A program made the translations under genes and the position numbers. A model generated the notes under the pieces. The model was not told the origin of the DNA. It made no database searches and was given only the letters and a program-made list of their open reading frames with translations. A stretch of 64,000 nt of DNA from Qipengyuania sp. SS22 (lineage in GTDB: Bacteria > Pseudomonadota > Alphaproteobacteria > Sphingomonadales > Sphingomonadaceae), in NCBI RefSeq assembly GCF_025736935.1, contig NZ_CP107048.1:1873501-1937500 (forward strand), in the 5' to 3' direction. Positions 53,944 through 63,095 of this stretch are shown piece after piece (the stretch's first letter is position 1; each line of letters starts with the position of its first letter).

Positions 53944-55746
53944 TCAGGCAAACTCGAGCCCTTCGAAAGCGCCCGATCGGCGCCATTGGTCGATATGGTT
54001 GAAGAACCCCAGCGCGCCCGCCGGATGGCCCAGCGCAAAGCGCTCCTGTTCGCCATAGCCCTGCCCTTCATTGTTGTAATAGCCGGGCGTGCATTCGGTG
54101 CTGCCCAGTCGCGCGGCGGGGCCGGTCAGCAGGAAGTCGAGCCATTGCTGTTCGGCCTCCGCCCTGGGCTCGACGCTGGCGTGCCCCCGCGCCTCGGCAT
54201 GCGCGACCACCGCGGCGACCGTTTCGGCATGGTCGACGAGGTTGTGCGGGTAATTGGCGATAAAGGCCGCCGCCTGGTTCTGCTGGACGAAGAACATGTT
54301 GGGGAAGCCATGGACATGCAGGCCGTGAAAACTGCGCATGCCGCCCGCCCAATAGTCCGACAGCAGCCGCCCGCCGCGACCGGTCACGTCATAGCCCGCG
54401 CGCTCGGTGAAATCGGTGCCGACCTCGAAGCCCGAGGCATAGACGATGCAGTCGACGTCATATTCCTTGCCACTGGCTATGACGCCCTTAGCGGTAATCC
54501 GTTCGACGCCCTTGCCATCGGTATCGACCAGATGCGTGTTGGGCCGGGTGAAGGCCTGGAGATATTCGTCGTGGAAGCACGGGCGTTTGCACAGCTGGCG
54601 ATACCACGCCTGCAGCTTTGCCCCCGCCTCGCCGCCGACGATCGCCTCAGCGCGCGCGCGGATCTCGCTCATCTTGGCGTTATCGGCATCCTCGAATGCG
54701 GCCATGATGCCTTCAGGCGTGCGCTGTTCGGGCGGCATATCGATCACCTGCGCGCGGATGCGCTTGCCCAGATCGGTCCAGCCATCGTCGACCAGGTCTT
54801 CGGCGGGAAAGCCGATGCCCAGATTGGCGACGAAGTTTTCCTGCCATTTCTTCTGCCAACCGGGTTCTGCAACCTCGTCGAACCAGTCACGGGTCAGCGG
54901 GCGGTTGTTGCGCTCGTCCACGCTCGACGGCGTGCGCTGGAAGACCAGCAGTTCCTGCGCATCGCGCGCGACATTGGGCACCACCTGCACTGCGGTCGCG
55001 CCCGTGCCGATCACTGCCACGCGCTTGTCCGACAGCCCGGTCATCGGCTCGCCCTCGGGCGTGCCGCCGGTATAGCCATAGTCCCACCGGCTGGTGTGGA
55101 AGCTCTTGCCTTCGAACTCCTCGATCCCGGGCAGGCCGGGCAGCTTGGCGACATGCAACGGGCCGGTGCCCATACCGACATATTTGGCGGTAAATTCATC
55201 GCCGCGATCGGTCCGCACGATCCACACTTTGCGGGCATCATCCCATTCGAGATCGGTCACCTGCGTGTGGAACAGCGCATTGTCATAGAGATCGTACTGC
55301 CGGCCGATATTACTGCAATGATCGCGGATTTCGGGCGCATGCGCGTATTTCTCGCTCGGCATGTGCCCGGTTTCCTCGAGCAGCGGCATGTAGATCATGC
55401 TCGCGGTGTCGCATTGCGCGCCGGGATAGCGGTTCCAGTACCAAGTCCCGCCGAAATCGCCGCCCTTCTCGACGATGCGATAGTCGGTGACCCCCGCTTC
55501 CTTGAGCCGCGCACCCACGACCAGCCCGGCAAACCCGCCGCCGATAAAGGCGAAGGTGACATGATCGGTGACCGGCTCGCGTGCCTCGCGCGGGGTGTAG
55601 GGATCGGCGGCAAGGTCGGTGAACTCGCTTTCGAGCCGCTTGTACTGCCCGGCCCCGTCGGTCCGCAGCCGCTTGTCGCGCTCCGCCGCATAACGGCGCC
55701 GCAGCGCCTCCTTGTCGATCAAGCCGTCCTTGTGGACCGTAGCCAT
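53944..55746 (-). CDS. Flavin-containing monooxygenase (Baeyer-Villiger type)
   Basis: 600 residues. FAD site AFIGGGFAGLVVGARL (about residue 68), the GGTWYWNRYPGAQCDTASMIY motif of Baeyer-Villiger enzymes, fingerprint FEGKSFHTSRWDYGY (FxGxxxHxxxW, about 215) and NADP site VAVIGTGATAVQVVPNVA. An N-terminal extension of about 60 residues is typical of the steroid/ketone BVMO group. It oxidises ketones to esters with NADPH and O2. Cytosolic. Substrate unknown. Confidence 0.93.
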   Translation of the reverse strand: MATVHKDGLIDKEALRRRYAAERDKRLRTDGAGQYKRLESEFTDLAADPYTPREAREPVTDHVTFAFIGGGFAGLVVGARLKEAGVTDYRIVEKGGDFGGTWYWNRYPGAQCDTASMIYMPLLEETGHMPSEKYAHAPEIRDHCSNIGRQYDLYDNALFHTQVTDLEWDDARKVWIVRTDRGDEFTAKYVGMGTGPLHVAKLPGLPGIEEFEGKSFHTSRWDYGYTGGTPEGEPMTGLSDKRVAVIGTGATAVQVVPNVARDAQELLVFQRTPSSVDERNNRPLTRDWFDEVAEPGWQKKWQENFVANLGIGFPAEDLVDDGWTDLGKRIRAQVIDMPPEQRTPEGIMAAFEDADNAKMSEIRARAEAIVGGEAGAKLQAWYRQLCKRPCFHDEYLQAFTRPNTHLVDTDGKGVERITAKGVIASGKEYDVDCIVYASGFEVGTDFTERAGYDVTGRGGRLLSDYWAGGMRSFHGLHVHGFPNMFFVQQNQAAAFIANYPHNLVDHAETVAAVVAHAEARGHASVEPRAEAEQQWLDFLLTGPAARLGSTECTPGYYNNEGQGYGEQERFALGHPAGALGFFNHIDQWRRSGAFEGLEFA

Positions 55747-55906
55747 ATCCCTCTCCCCGCCGCGCCAGTCTCGATTCGCAACCCATCCATCATGTCGCGC
55801 GGCGACGCTATCGACAAGGGTGCGGTATCAGGGTGTGCGAAAGAGCGCAGTTGGCGCAGCCCGTGGGGGCGATTGCGCGGCGCGGCTATGTCAGAGGAAA
55901 AAGCAG

Positions 55907-55993
55907 TGGTGCCCAGAAGAGGACTCGAACCTCCACACCCTTGCGGATACATGCACCTGAAGCATGCGCGTCTACCAATTCCGCCATCTGGGC
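55907..55993 (-). tRNA. tRNA-Leu (anticodon CAG)
   Basis: 87 nt including an encoded CCA. Acceptor GCCCAGA pairs with TCTGGGC; the D arm contains GGCGGAATTGGTAGACGC; the anticodon loop is TTCAGGT, closed by CATGC/GCATG; a long variable arm and T arm GGTTCGAGTCC follow. The class II variable arm and anticodon CAG identify leucine. Confidence 0.97.
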
Positions 55994-56165
55994 ACACTGT
56001 CGCTGGCCGGTCGTCGAAGCACGGCTGCGGGTAGGCGCGGGCCACTAGCGAAGCAGTGGCTTACCTGTCAACGCCTTTCACACCCGCCGGAACGCTTGCG
56101 GCGCAGCGGGGGTTGGGGCTAGGGGCGTGGCGACAATTCTCCCTTCGAGGAAACAGGCGAATACC

Positions 56166-57116
56166 ATGGCGAAAAGTGGCGCGTTGAACGGCAGGCTGGT
56201 AGTGCTGATGGGCGGCAGCGGCTTTATCGGCAATTACGTGGCGCAGGCGCTGCTCGAACGCGGTGCGCGGGTGCGGATCGCCAGCCGCAACCCCGAAAAG
56301 GCGTTCAAGCTCAAGCCACTCGCCAACCTCGGTCAGATACAATTCGCGCGCTGCGATGCGAGCGATCGCCAGTCGGTCGAGCGCTGCCTCGTCGGGGCGG
56401 ATGCGGTGATCAACCTCGTCGGCGCGTTCGGCGGCAATCTGCGCCGGCTGATGGGCGAAGCGCCGGGCTGGATGGCCGAGGCCGCCGCCAAGGAAGGCGC
56501 GAGCGCGTTCGTCCATGTCAGCGCGATCGCGGCAGAGCCCGAAGACGACACCGAGATCGAATATGCCGCAGCCAAGAAGCTGGGCGAGGTGCGCGTGCTC
56601 GCCGCCTTCCCCAAGGCAACCATCCTGCGGCCGAGCATTCTGTTCGGCAAGGACGACAATTTCATCAACATGTTCGCCGGGCTGATTTCGACGCTACCCG
56701 TGCTGCCGGTCTTCGCGCCCGAAGCGAAGCTGCAGCCGGTCTATGTCGACGATGTCGCGGAAGCTGCGGTGCGCGCGCTCGAGGACCCCGGCACGTTCGG
56801 CGGCAAGATCTATGAGCTGGGCGGACCCGAGCAGATGTCGATGATGCAGATCAACGAAGCGATCGCCGCAGCGCAGCAGCGCAAGCGGACCTTCCTGGCG
56901 ATGCCCGATGCGCTCTCGGCGACCTTTGCCGCGCTGCCGGGCACACCGATGGGCAGCGATCAGTGGAAGCTGCTCAAGCAGGGCAATGTCGTCTCGGGCG
57001 AGTTTCCGGGTTTCGCCAAGCTGGGTATCGAGCCCAAGCCGCTCGCCCTGTTCCTCGACAAATGGATGGTGCGCTACCGCAAGCACGGCCGCTTCACCGA
57101 AGCGCTGAGCGGCTGA
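56166..57116 (+). CDS. NDUFA9-like atypical SDR (NAD(P)-binding)
   Basis: 316 residues from ATG 56166. Rossmann motif VVLMGGSGFIGNYVAQALLERG (about residue 13), VINLVGAFGGN, HVSAIAAEPEDDTEIEYAAAKKLGEVRV with the family's Tyr-Lys region, and LRPSILFGKDDNFINMFA. This is the complex I NDUFA9-type extended SDR of alphaproteobacteria, an accessory protein that may help quinone or Q-biogenesis. It has no complex I genes beside it. Confidence 0.88.
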   Translation: MAKSGALNGRLVVLMGGSGFIGNYVAQALLERGARVRIASRNPEKAFKLKPLANLGQIQFARCDASDRQSVERCLVGADAVINLVGAFGGNLRRLMGEAPGWMAEAAAKEGASAFVHVSAIAAEPEDDTEIEYAAAKKLGEVRVLAAFPKATILRPSILFGKDDNFINMFAGLISTLPVLPVFAPEAKLQPVYVDDVAEAAVRALEDPGTFGGKIYELGGPEQMSMMQINEAIAAAQQRKRTFLAMPDALSATFAALPGTPMGSDQWKLLKQGNVVSGEFPGFAKLGIEPKPLALFLDKWMVRYRKHGRFTEALSG

Positions 57117-57129
57117 GCTAGGCCCCGTC

Positions 57130-57591
57130 TTAGGGCGGGGTATCGTCTTCGAGCAGTGCGACCGGCTCGACCAGCAGTTCGGCGCCATTGCTGCCGATAA
57201 TGCGCACGCGCGCACCCGCCGCCGTATCCGCACCGCGCGCGATCCATTCGCTATCGCCCACCTTCACCCGGCCCGAGCCGCTTTCGATCGCCTGCGTCAC
57301 CAACGCGGTTTCGCCGTGGAGCCGGCCGACGCGGTTGTTGAGCAGCGGGTCGGAGGAGCTGGCCGGGCGGTCGCGCAGCCAGCGCTTGGCCGAAAAGGCG
57401 AGGATCAATGAGAGCGACAGCCAGGCGACGATCTGCAGCGCCAGCGGGGGCGCAGAGACGAAGGCCAGCACCGCGATGCCCAGCGCCGCCATCGCCAGCC
57501 AAATCAGGTAGACCCCGGGCACGATCATCTCGAGCGTGGCCAGTGCCAGGCCGATGATCAGCCAGATCCAGTAGGATTCGATACCATCCAT
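57130..57591 (-). CDS. NfeD-family membrane protein
   Basis: 153 residues from ATG 57591 (a GTG at 57606 overlaps the upstream stop). MDGIESYWIWLIIGLALATLEMIVPGVYLIWLAMAALGIAVLAF is the NfeD membrane part (three helices). The C-terminal OB-fold reads NNRVGRLHGETALVTQAIES and GRVKVGDSEWIARG. NfeD proteins act with stomatin-like SPFH proteins, the next gene upstream, in membrane microdomain quality control. Confidence 0.92.
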   Translation of the reverse strand: MDGIESYWIWLIIGLALATLEMIVPGVYLIWLAMAALGIAVLAFVSAPPLALQIVAWLSLSLILAFSAKRWLRDRPASSSDPLLNNRVGRLHGETALVTQAIESGSGRVKVGDSEWIARGADTAAGARVRIIGSNGAELLVEPVALLEDDTPP

Positions 57592-57602
57592 CGCAGTTCC
57601 GC

Positions 57603-58610
57603 TCACTCGCCCCGCGAACGCGGAACGCTGGTCCGGCGCGTGGGAGCGGTGTCGCGGCTGGCAGGTATCGGCATGCCGCTATCCACCGTGCCCTCGGCGC
57701 CGTCGAACGTGCCCTTGATCAGTTCGCCGATACCACCGAGCGAGCCGATCAGCTGGGTTGCCTCGACGGGGAACAGGATGGTCTTGGCGTTGGGGCTGTC
57801 GGCGAACTTGCCCACCGCCTTGGTATATTCCTGCGCGATGAAGTAATTGATCGCCTGATTGCCCGAAGAGGCGATGGCGTTGGAAACCATCTCGGTCGCC
57901 TTGGCTTCGGCCTGCGCCGCGCGTTCGCGCGCTTCGGCATCGCGAAACTGCGCTTCGCGCTTGCCCTCGGCCTCGAGGATGGCGGATTGCTTGCGGCCCT
58001 CGGCGCGCAGGATCGAGCTGGTCTTGTCGCCTTCGGCCTCGAGGATTTCGGCGCGCTTGAGACGCTCGGCCTTCATCTGCCGCGCCATGGCTTCGGAGAT
58101 ATCGACCGGCGGGCGGATATCCTTGATCTCCACGCGGGTGATCTTGATCCCCCAAGGCGAGGTGGCGTGATCGACCACGCTGAGCAGCCGGGCGTTGATC
58201 TCGTCCCGCTTCGACAGCGTCTCGTCGAGATCCATCGAGCCCATCACGGTGCGCAGATTGGTGGTCGTCAGCGCCAGGATCGCGTTTTGCAGGCCCGACA
58301 CTTCATAGGCCGCCTTGCCCGCATCGAGCACCTGGAAGAACACCACCGCATCGACGCCGACCATGGCGTTGTCCTTGGTGATGATTTCCTGCCCGGGAAT
58401 ATCGAGCACCTGCTCCATCATGTTGATCTTGTGACCGACGCGATCGATGAAGGGGTAGATGATATGCAGGCCGGGATCGGCGGCGAGGTGATATTTTCCC
58501 AGCCGTTCGATGGTGTAGACGAAGCCCTGTTTCACGATGCGCACGCCCATCACCAGGAACATGACAACGACCAGGACCAGCAGCATCAAGACAAGCGTAC
58601 CACCAAGCAT
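57603..58610 (-). CDS. SPFH/stomatin-family protein (QmcA/paraslipin-like)
   Basis: 335 residues from ATG 58610, with GAGGAGGG upstream. One N-terminal membrane helix ([21 protein letters not shown]), the SPFH domain ([51 protein letters not shown]), a long Ala/Glu/Lys/Arg coiled coil (residues about 175-240) and a C-terminal oligomerisation segment. It forms large membrane rings or cages with NfeD and FtsH-like partners. Operon of two. Confidence 0.94.
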   Translation of the reverse strand: MLGGTLVLMLLVLVVVMFLVMGVRIVKQGFVYTIERLGKYHLAADPGLHIIYPFIDRVGHKINMMEQVLDIPGQEIITKDNAMVGVDAVVFFQVLDAGKAAYEVSGLQNAILALTTTNLRTVMGSMDLDETLSKRDEINARLLSVVDHATSPWGIKITRVEIKDIRPPVDISEAMARQMKAERLKRAEILEAEGDKTSSILRAEGRKQSAILEAEGKREAQFRDAEARERAAQAEAKATEMVSNAIASSGNQAINYFIAQEYTKAVGKFADSPNAKTILFPVEATQLIGSLGGIGELIKGTFDGAEGTVDSGMPIPASRDTAPTRRTSVPRSRGE

Positions 58611-58672
58611 CACGACCCTCCTCAATTCGCCCGCATCGTAGCGCCCGCGGGGCTGGCGGCAAGCGAAAGCGG

Positions 58673-59542
58673 TCAGAGCGCCTCAGCGTAGGTTGCCAGC
58701 AAGCGCGCCCGGGCCCGCTCGGCCTCGGCTTCGTCGTAGGACGGCGAATCGGGCACGCACCAGCCGTGGTCAGCGGGATAGACCTCGACCTCCGCCGCCG
58801 CGCCGATCGCCTCGGCGGCCGCGCGGAATGCGGTCTTGGCCTCGGGCTCCTTGGCATCGTCGTTCTGCGCGATCGCGATCAGATAATGCGCATCCTCGCG
58901 CAGCATGCGGTGCGGGCTGTCCGCGCCCTCGCGTACCAGGCCGCCGCCGTGGAAGCTGGCCGCGGCCTTCATCCGCGGCACCGCCGCCGTGCTCCACACG
59001 GTGAACGGACCGCCCATGCAATAGCCCTGCGTGCCGATCCCGCGCGCCGTATCGACCCCGTCCTGCGTATCGAGCCAGGCGGTTGCCGCGCGGGCATCGG
59101 CCTGGATAGCCGCGGTATCGAGCTTGGCACGCCACGGGCGGACTTTCTGGAACCCTTCGGCGGCGGCGAAAGCCGCGAAATCGGCGAACTGCTGGCCTGC
59201 GACATCGCGGTAATAGGGATTGGCGACGAAGACCGCATAGCCCGCGCCCGCCAGCCGCCGGGCCATCTGCCGCTTGGCTTCGCGCAAGCCCGCGATATCG
59301 GGCCAGAACAGCACCAGCGGGCTGGCTGTATTCGCCGGGTGGACGAAGAACCCGTCCATCGTGCCACCGGGGGCGGCGAAGCTGACCATGCGCTCGGTCA
59401 GTCCGCCGGCGAGTTCGGGCCGCTGGACATCGGTGTCGACCGGCGCGCAGGCCGCCACGCCCGCTGCCAGCGCACCGCCGCCAAACGCCCGCCGCGAGAC
59501 TTTACCGCGCGCCCAGCGCGCCAGATCCTGTTCGTCGCACAT
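58673..59542 (-). CDS. Dienelactone-hydrolase-family protein with Tat-lipoprotein signal
   Basis: 289 residues from ATG 59542. [21 protein letters not shown] combines a twin-arginine SRRAF motif with a lipobox-like VAAC. Alpha/beta hydrolase of the DLH family: [25 protein letters not shown], nucleophile Cys in [11 protein letters not shown] (about residue 145), Asp near [13 protein letters not shown] and His in YPADHGWC. Probably exported folded and anchored in the envelope, which is unusual for DLH. Divergent from the PQQ alcohol dehydrogenase, 123 bp apart. Confidence 0.9.
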   Translation of the reverse strand: MCDEQDLARWARGKVSRRAFGGGALAAGVAACAPVDTDVQRPELAGGLTERMVSFAAPGGTMDGFFVHPANTASPLVLFWPDIAGLREAKRQMARRLAGAGYAVFVANPYYRDVAGQQFADFAAFAAAEGFQKVRPWRAKLDTAAIQADARAATAWLDTQDGVDTARGIGTQGYCMGGPFTVWSTAAVPRMKAAASFHGGGLVREGADSPHRMLREDAHYLIAIAQNDDAKEPEAKTAFRAAAEAIGAAAEVEVYPADHGWCVPDSPSYDEAEAERARARLLATYAEAL

Positions 59543-59665
59543 CGCCGTCTCTCCTGGTCGCATCCAATCGCCGCCGATCCTCGCAGGGCGCAGCCATATG
59601 GACAAGCCTGCCCATGCACGGCAGGATAGGTTTCATAGAGCGACGCAAATGTCGCCGGGGAGAGG

Positions 59666-61840
59666 ATGATGCGACGGATCGGTTGGGCGGCAGTGGCCGT
59701 GCTGGGGTTTTGCGGGACGCTGGCTGGCTGCAACATGGGCGCTGCGGAAACGCCCGAGGGCGGGATCGACGCCGTCCGGCTGATCAATGCGGGCGACGAC
59801 CCGGCCAACTGGATTACGCACGGCGGCGGCTATGCCGAACAGCGCTTCTCTCCGCTCGCGCAGATCGACCGCGACAGCGTGGGCGATCTCGGTCTCGCCT
59901 GGTTTTCCGACATGGACACCGCGCGTGGGCAGGAAGCGACCCCGCTGGTGATGGACGGCAAGCTCTATGTCACCAGCGCATGGAGCAAAGTCTTCGCCTT
60001 CGACGCCGCGACCGGCGAGGCACTGTGGAGCTACGATCCCGAAGTACCCGGCGAAACCGGGGTCAAGGCATGCTGCGACGTGGTCAATCGCGGGCTCGCC
60101 GCCTGGGGCGATCACCTGTTCCTCGGCACGCTCGACGGGCGGCTGGTCGCGCTCGACCGCGATACCGGCGCGGTGGCGTGGGAGAAGGTCACCGTCGACC
60201 AGGACAAGAGCTATACGATTACCGGCGCGCCGCGCGTAATCGACGGCAAGGTGCTGATCGGCAATGGCGGCGCTGAGTTCGGCGTGCGCGGCTATATCGC
60301 CGCCTACAGCGCCGACGACGGCGAGGAGCTGTGGCGCTTCTACACCGTTCCCGGCGACGAGGGTGACGACGCGCCCGAATATCTGAAGGACGCGGCAGAA
60401 ACCTGGAGCGGCGATGTCCTGTCGAGCGAGACGGGCATTGGCGGCGGCGGGACGGTGTGGGATTCGATGGCCTACGATCCCGAACTGGACCTGCTCTATT
60501 TCGGCGTCGGCAACGGATCCCCGTGGAACCGGGCCTACCGCAGCCCCGGCCCCGACGGGCGCGGCGAAGGCGACAATCTCTACCTCTCCAGCATCGTCGC
60601 GATCCGCCCCGATACGGGCGAATATGTCTGGCATTACCAGACCACTCCGGGCGAGACCTGGGACTACACCGCCACGCAACACATCGTGCTGGCCGATATG
60701 GAGATCGACGGGCGCAGCCGGCAGGTGCTGATGCAGGCACCCAAGAACGGCTATTTCTACGTCCTCGACCGCGCGACGGGCGAATTCATTTCCGCCGAGC
60801 CCTATATCCCGCTCAACTGGTCCACCGGAATGAGCGCGGATGGCCGGCCGCAGATGAACCCCGAAACGCGGATCGACATTACCGGCCAGCCCGCGCTGGT
60901 GATGCCGGGGCCGCTGGGCGGCCACAACTGGCATCCGATGGCGTATCATCCGGGCGAAAACCTCGTTTACATCCCCGCCTTCGAAGCCGCGATGCTCTAT
61001 GCCCCCGAAGCGGACTGGAAGCCCGACCGCGCGCGCGGGTTCAACATCGGCTTCGACCTGGGCGCGGGCGATTTGCCGCCCGACCTGGGCATCCGCCGCG
61101 AGGTGCAAGGCACGATCAAGGGCAAGCTGGTTGCATGGGACCCGGTGGCGCAGGAAGCACGCTGGAGCGTCGAACATCCCGGCCCGTGGAACGGCGGCCT
61201 GCTGGCGACCGGCGGCGGGCTTGTCTTCCAGGGCAATTCGGGCAGCGAGTTCGCGGCCTACAATTCGGCCAATGGCGAGCGGCTGTGGAGCTTCGCCGCG
61301 CAGACCGGCGTGGTCGCCCCGCCGATCACCTACACGGTGGACGGCGAACAATATGTCGCGGTGCTGGCCGGCTGGGGCGGTGCCTTCGCGCTGTCTGCCG
61401 ATGGCGCGCTGATCGATAATATGCGCCCGGTGCGCAACATCAGCCGGTTGCTGGTCTTCAAGCTGGGCGGCACGGCGCAATTGCCCGCAGAACCCGACTT
61501 CACGCTGGCCGCGCTCGACCCGCCGCCGTCGCGTGCCAGCGCGGCAACCATTGCGCTGGGGGGCAGCAAATACGCTCGCTATTGCGCGGTCTGCCATGCG
61601 CCGGGAGCGGTCGGTTCGACCGAACTGCCCGACCTGCGCCGCTCGGGCGCGCTGGAAAACCGCGCGGCGTGGATGCAGATCGTCCATGGCGGCGCGCTGC
61701 AGGACAATGGCATGGCCAGCTTCGCCCCCTCGCTGTCCGAGGACGAGGTCGAGGCGATCCGCCAATATGTCATCAAGCGCGCCAATGAAGACAAGGCGAT
61801 GGAGGCGGAGCGCGCCAAGACCCGCGTCACGCGGCGCTGA
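59666..61840 (+). CDS. PQQ- and haem-c-dependent alcohol dehydrogenase (quinohaemoprotein)
   Basis: 724 residues. The N-terminus MMRRIGWAAVAVLGFCGTLAGC has a lipobox. The eight-bladed propeller includes the vicinal disulfide GVKACCDVVNRG, catalytic and calcium residues around TWDYTATQHIVLAD, PKNGYFYVLDRATGEF, GGHNWHPMAYHPGENLVYIPAF and WVERRT-like ARWSVEHPGPWNGGLLATGGGLVFQG. A C-terminal cytochrome c domain holds YCAVCHAPGAVG (CxxCH, about residue 640) and a Met ligand near GMASF. A type II enzyme oxidising alcohols in the periplasm. No PQQ synthesis genes are in the window. Confidence 0.95.
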   Translation: MMRRIGWAAVAVLGFCGTLAGCNMGAAETPEGGIDAVRLINAGDDPANWITHGGGYAEQRFSPLAQIDRDSVGDLGLAWFSDMDTARGQEATPLVMDGKLYVTSAWSKVFAFDAATGEALWSYDPEVPGETGVKACCDVVNRGLAAWGDHLFLGTLDGRLVALDRDTGAVAWEKVTVDQDKSYTITGAPRVIDGKVLIGNGGAEFGVRGYIAAYSADDGEELWRFYTVPGDEGDDAPEYLKDAAETWSGDVLSSETGIGGGGTVWDSMAYDPELDLLYFGVGNGSPWNRAYRSPGPDGRGEGDNLYLSSIVAIRPDTGEYVWHYQTTPGETWDYTATQHIVLADMEIDGRSRQVLMQAPKNGYFYVLDRATGEFISAEPYIPLNWSTGMSADGRPQMNPETRIDITGQPALVMPGPLGGHNWHPMAYHPGENLVYIPAFEAAMLYAPEADWKPDRARGFNIGFDLGAGDLPPDLGIRREVQGTIKGKLVAWDPVAQEARWSVEHPGPWNGGLLATGGGLVFQGNSGSEFAAYNSANGERLWSFAAQTGVVAPPITYTVDGEQYVAVLAGWGGAFALSADGALIDNMRPVRNISRLLVFKLGGTAQLPAEPDFTLAALDPPPSRASAATIALGGSKYARYCAVCHAPGAVGSTELPDLRRSGALENRAAWMQIVHGGALQDNGMASFAPSLSEDEVEAIRQYVIKRANEDKAMEAERAKTRVTRR

Positions 61841-62695
61841 TCAGCCCCTGAAGACCACGGTCCGCTGGCCGTTGAGCAGGACGCGCTCTTCCAGGTGGAG
61901 ACGCACCGCTTCGGCGAGCACGCGGCTTTCGATGTCGCGGCCCTTGCGCACCAGCGCATCAGGCGTGTCGGCATGGCCGATGCTTTCGGCATCCTGGTGG
62001 ATGATCGGGCCTTCATCGAGATCGCCGGTGACGTAATGCGCGCTCGCGCCGATCATCTTGACCCCGCGCTCATAGGCCTGGTGATAGGGCTTGGCGCCCT
62101 TGAAGCCGGGGAGGAAGCTGTGGTGGATATTGATGCAGCGGCCAGCAAAATGCGCCGCGTGTTCGTCCGACAGGATCTGCATATAGCGCGCCAGCACGAT
62201 GAGTTCGGCACCGCTTTGCTCGGCAATCGCGCGCACCTGCGCTTCCTGCGCGGGTTTGGTGTCGCGGGTGATCGGCAAATGGTGGAACGGGACGTCGCCC
62301 AGATCGGTATGCTCGATCGCGGCGCGCGGATGGTTCGAGACGATAGCCACCGGGTCCATCGGCAGTTCGCCGATCCGCCAGCGATAGAGCAGGTCAGCCA
62401 AGCAGTGATCGAACTTGCTGACCATGATCAGCACACGCCGCGGGCGGTCGCGCAGCGACAGCTTCCACTCCATCGCGAACTCGCTCGCCAGCGGGGCGAA
62501 CTCCGCGCGGAAGGCATCGCGCGAGATCGCGCCCGGATCGAATTCGACGCGCATGAAGAAGGCGTCGCTCATCCGGTCGTTGAACTGCTGCGCTTCGAGG
62601 ATGTTGCCGCCGCGCTCGAACAGGAAGGAGGTGACGCGCGCGGTAATCCCGGGGCGATCGGCGCAGGACAGGGTCAGGACGAATGGGTCGGGCAT
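61841..62695 (-). CDS. purU: Formyltetrahydrofolate deformylase
   Basis: 284 residues. N-terminal ACT domain ([34 protein letters not shown]), then the formyltransferase-like domain with [23 protein letters not shown], the catalytic Asn-His-Asp set ([44 protein letters not shown]). It releases formate from 10-formyl-THF for purine and one-carbon balance. It abuts the PQQ dehydrogenase stop convergently, with no gap. Confidence 0.96.
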   Translation of the reverse strand: MPDPFVLTLSCADRPGITARVTSFLFERGGNILEAQQFNDRMSDAFFMRVEFDPGAISRDAFRAEFAPLASEFAMEWKLSLRDRPRRVLIMVSKFDHCLADLLYRWRIGELPMDPVAIVSNHPRAAIEHTDLGDVPFHHLPITRDTKPAQEAQVRAIAEQSGAELIVLARYMQILSDEHAAHFAGRCINIHHSFLPGFKGAKPYHQAYERGVKMIGASAHYVTGDLDEGPIIHQDAESIGHADTPDALVRKGRDIESRVLAEAVRLHLEERVLLNGQRTVVFRG

Positions 62696-62767
62696 GCGCC
62701 CTCATGTGCGACCCGCGCCCGCCCGCGCAAGCGCAAACGCGCTTGGCCCTGCGCAATACAGGCTTGA

Positions 62768-63094
62768 TCAGTCGATCTCGAAGACCACCGTCTTCATGCC
62801 CGATTGGTGCAAGGCGCTTTCCACGACGTAGCGTTCGGATTCGTCGAGCGCGGTTTCGCACCCCACCACATGCGCGATCGGATCGCACAGCATGAAAGCC
62901 CTGTCCTCATGCGCGAGCTGGCGGATCGCGCGGACGATCGTGTCTTCCAGATAACGGGGTTCGGCGACTACCGAGGTCGCGTTCGAAAACTCGTGATTGG
63001 CGCGCTGGTCGGCAAAGGTGGCGGTGGCGCGATTGGTGACCTGCACGCGATCGCGATAGATGGCGACATCGAGGTCGAGCGGGCGATGGACCAT
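62768..63094 (-). CDS. Conserved hypothetical protein, unknown function
   Basis: 108 residues. VHRPLDLDVAIYRDRVQVTNRATATFADQRANHEF, then VAEPRYLEDTIVRAIRQLAHEDRAFMLCDPIAHVVG and DESERYVVESALHQSGMKTVVFEID. Alternating beta and helix, no signal peptide. Starts one base after the stop of the nitronate monooxygenase, so co-translated. No family assigned. Confidence 0.7.
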   Translation of the reverse strand: MVHRPLDLDVAIYRDRVQVTNRATATFADQRANHEFSNATSVVAEPRYLEDTIVRAIRQLAHEDRAFMLCDPIAHVVGCETALDESERYVVESALHQSGMKTVVFEID

Positions 63095-63095
63095 G

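Noticed and set aside
51932..54058. 708-codon open frame on the plus strand
   Set aside because: Antisense shadow of the DUF885 genes; the minus strand carries clear signal peptides and motifs.
59633..61765. 710-codon open frame on the minus strand
   Set aside because: Antisense shadow of the PQQ alcohol dehydrogenase.
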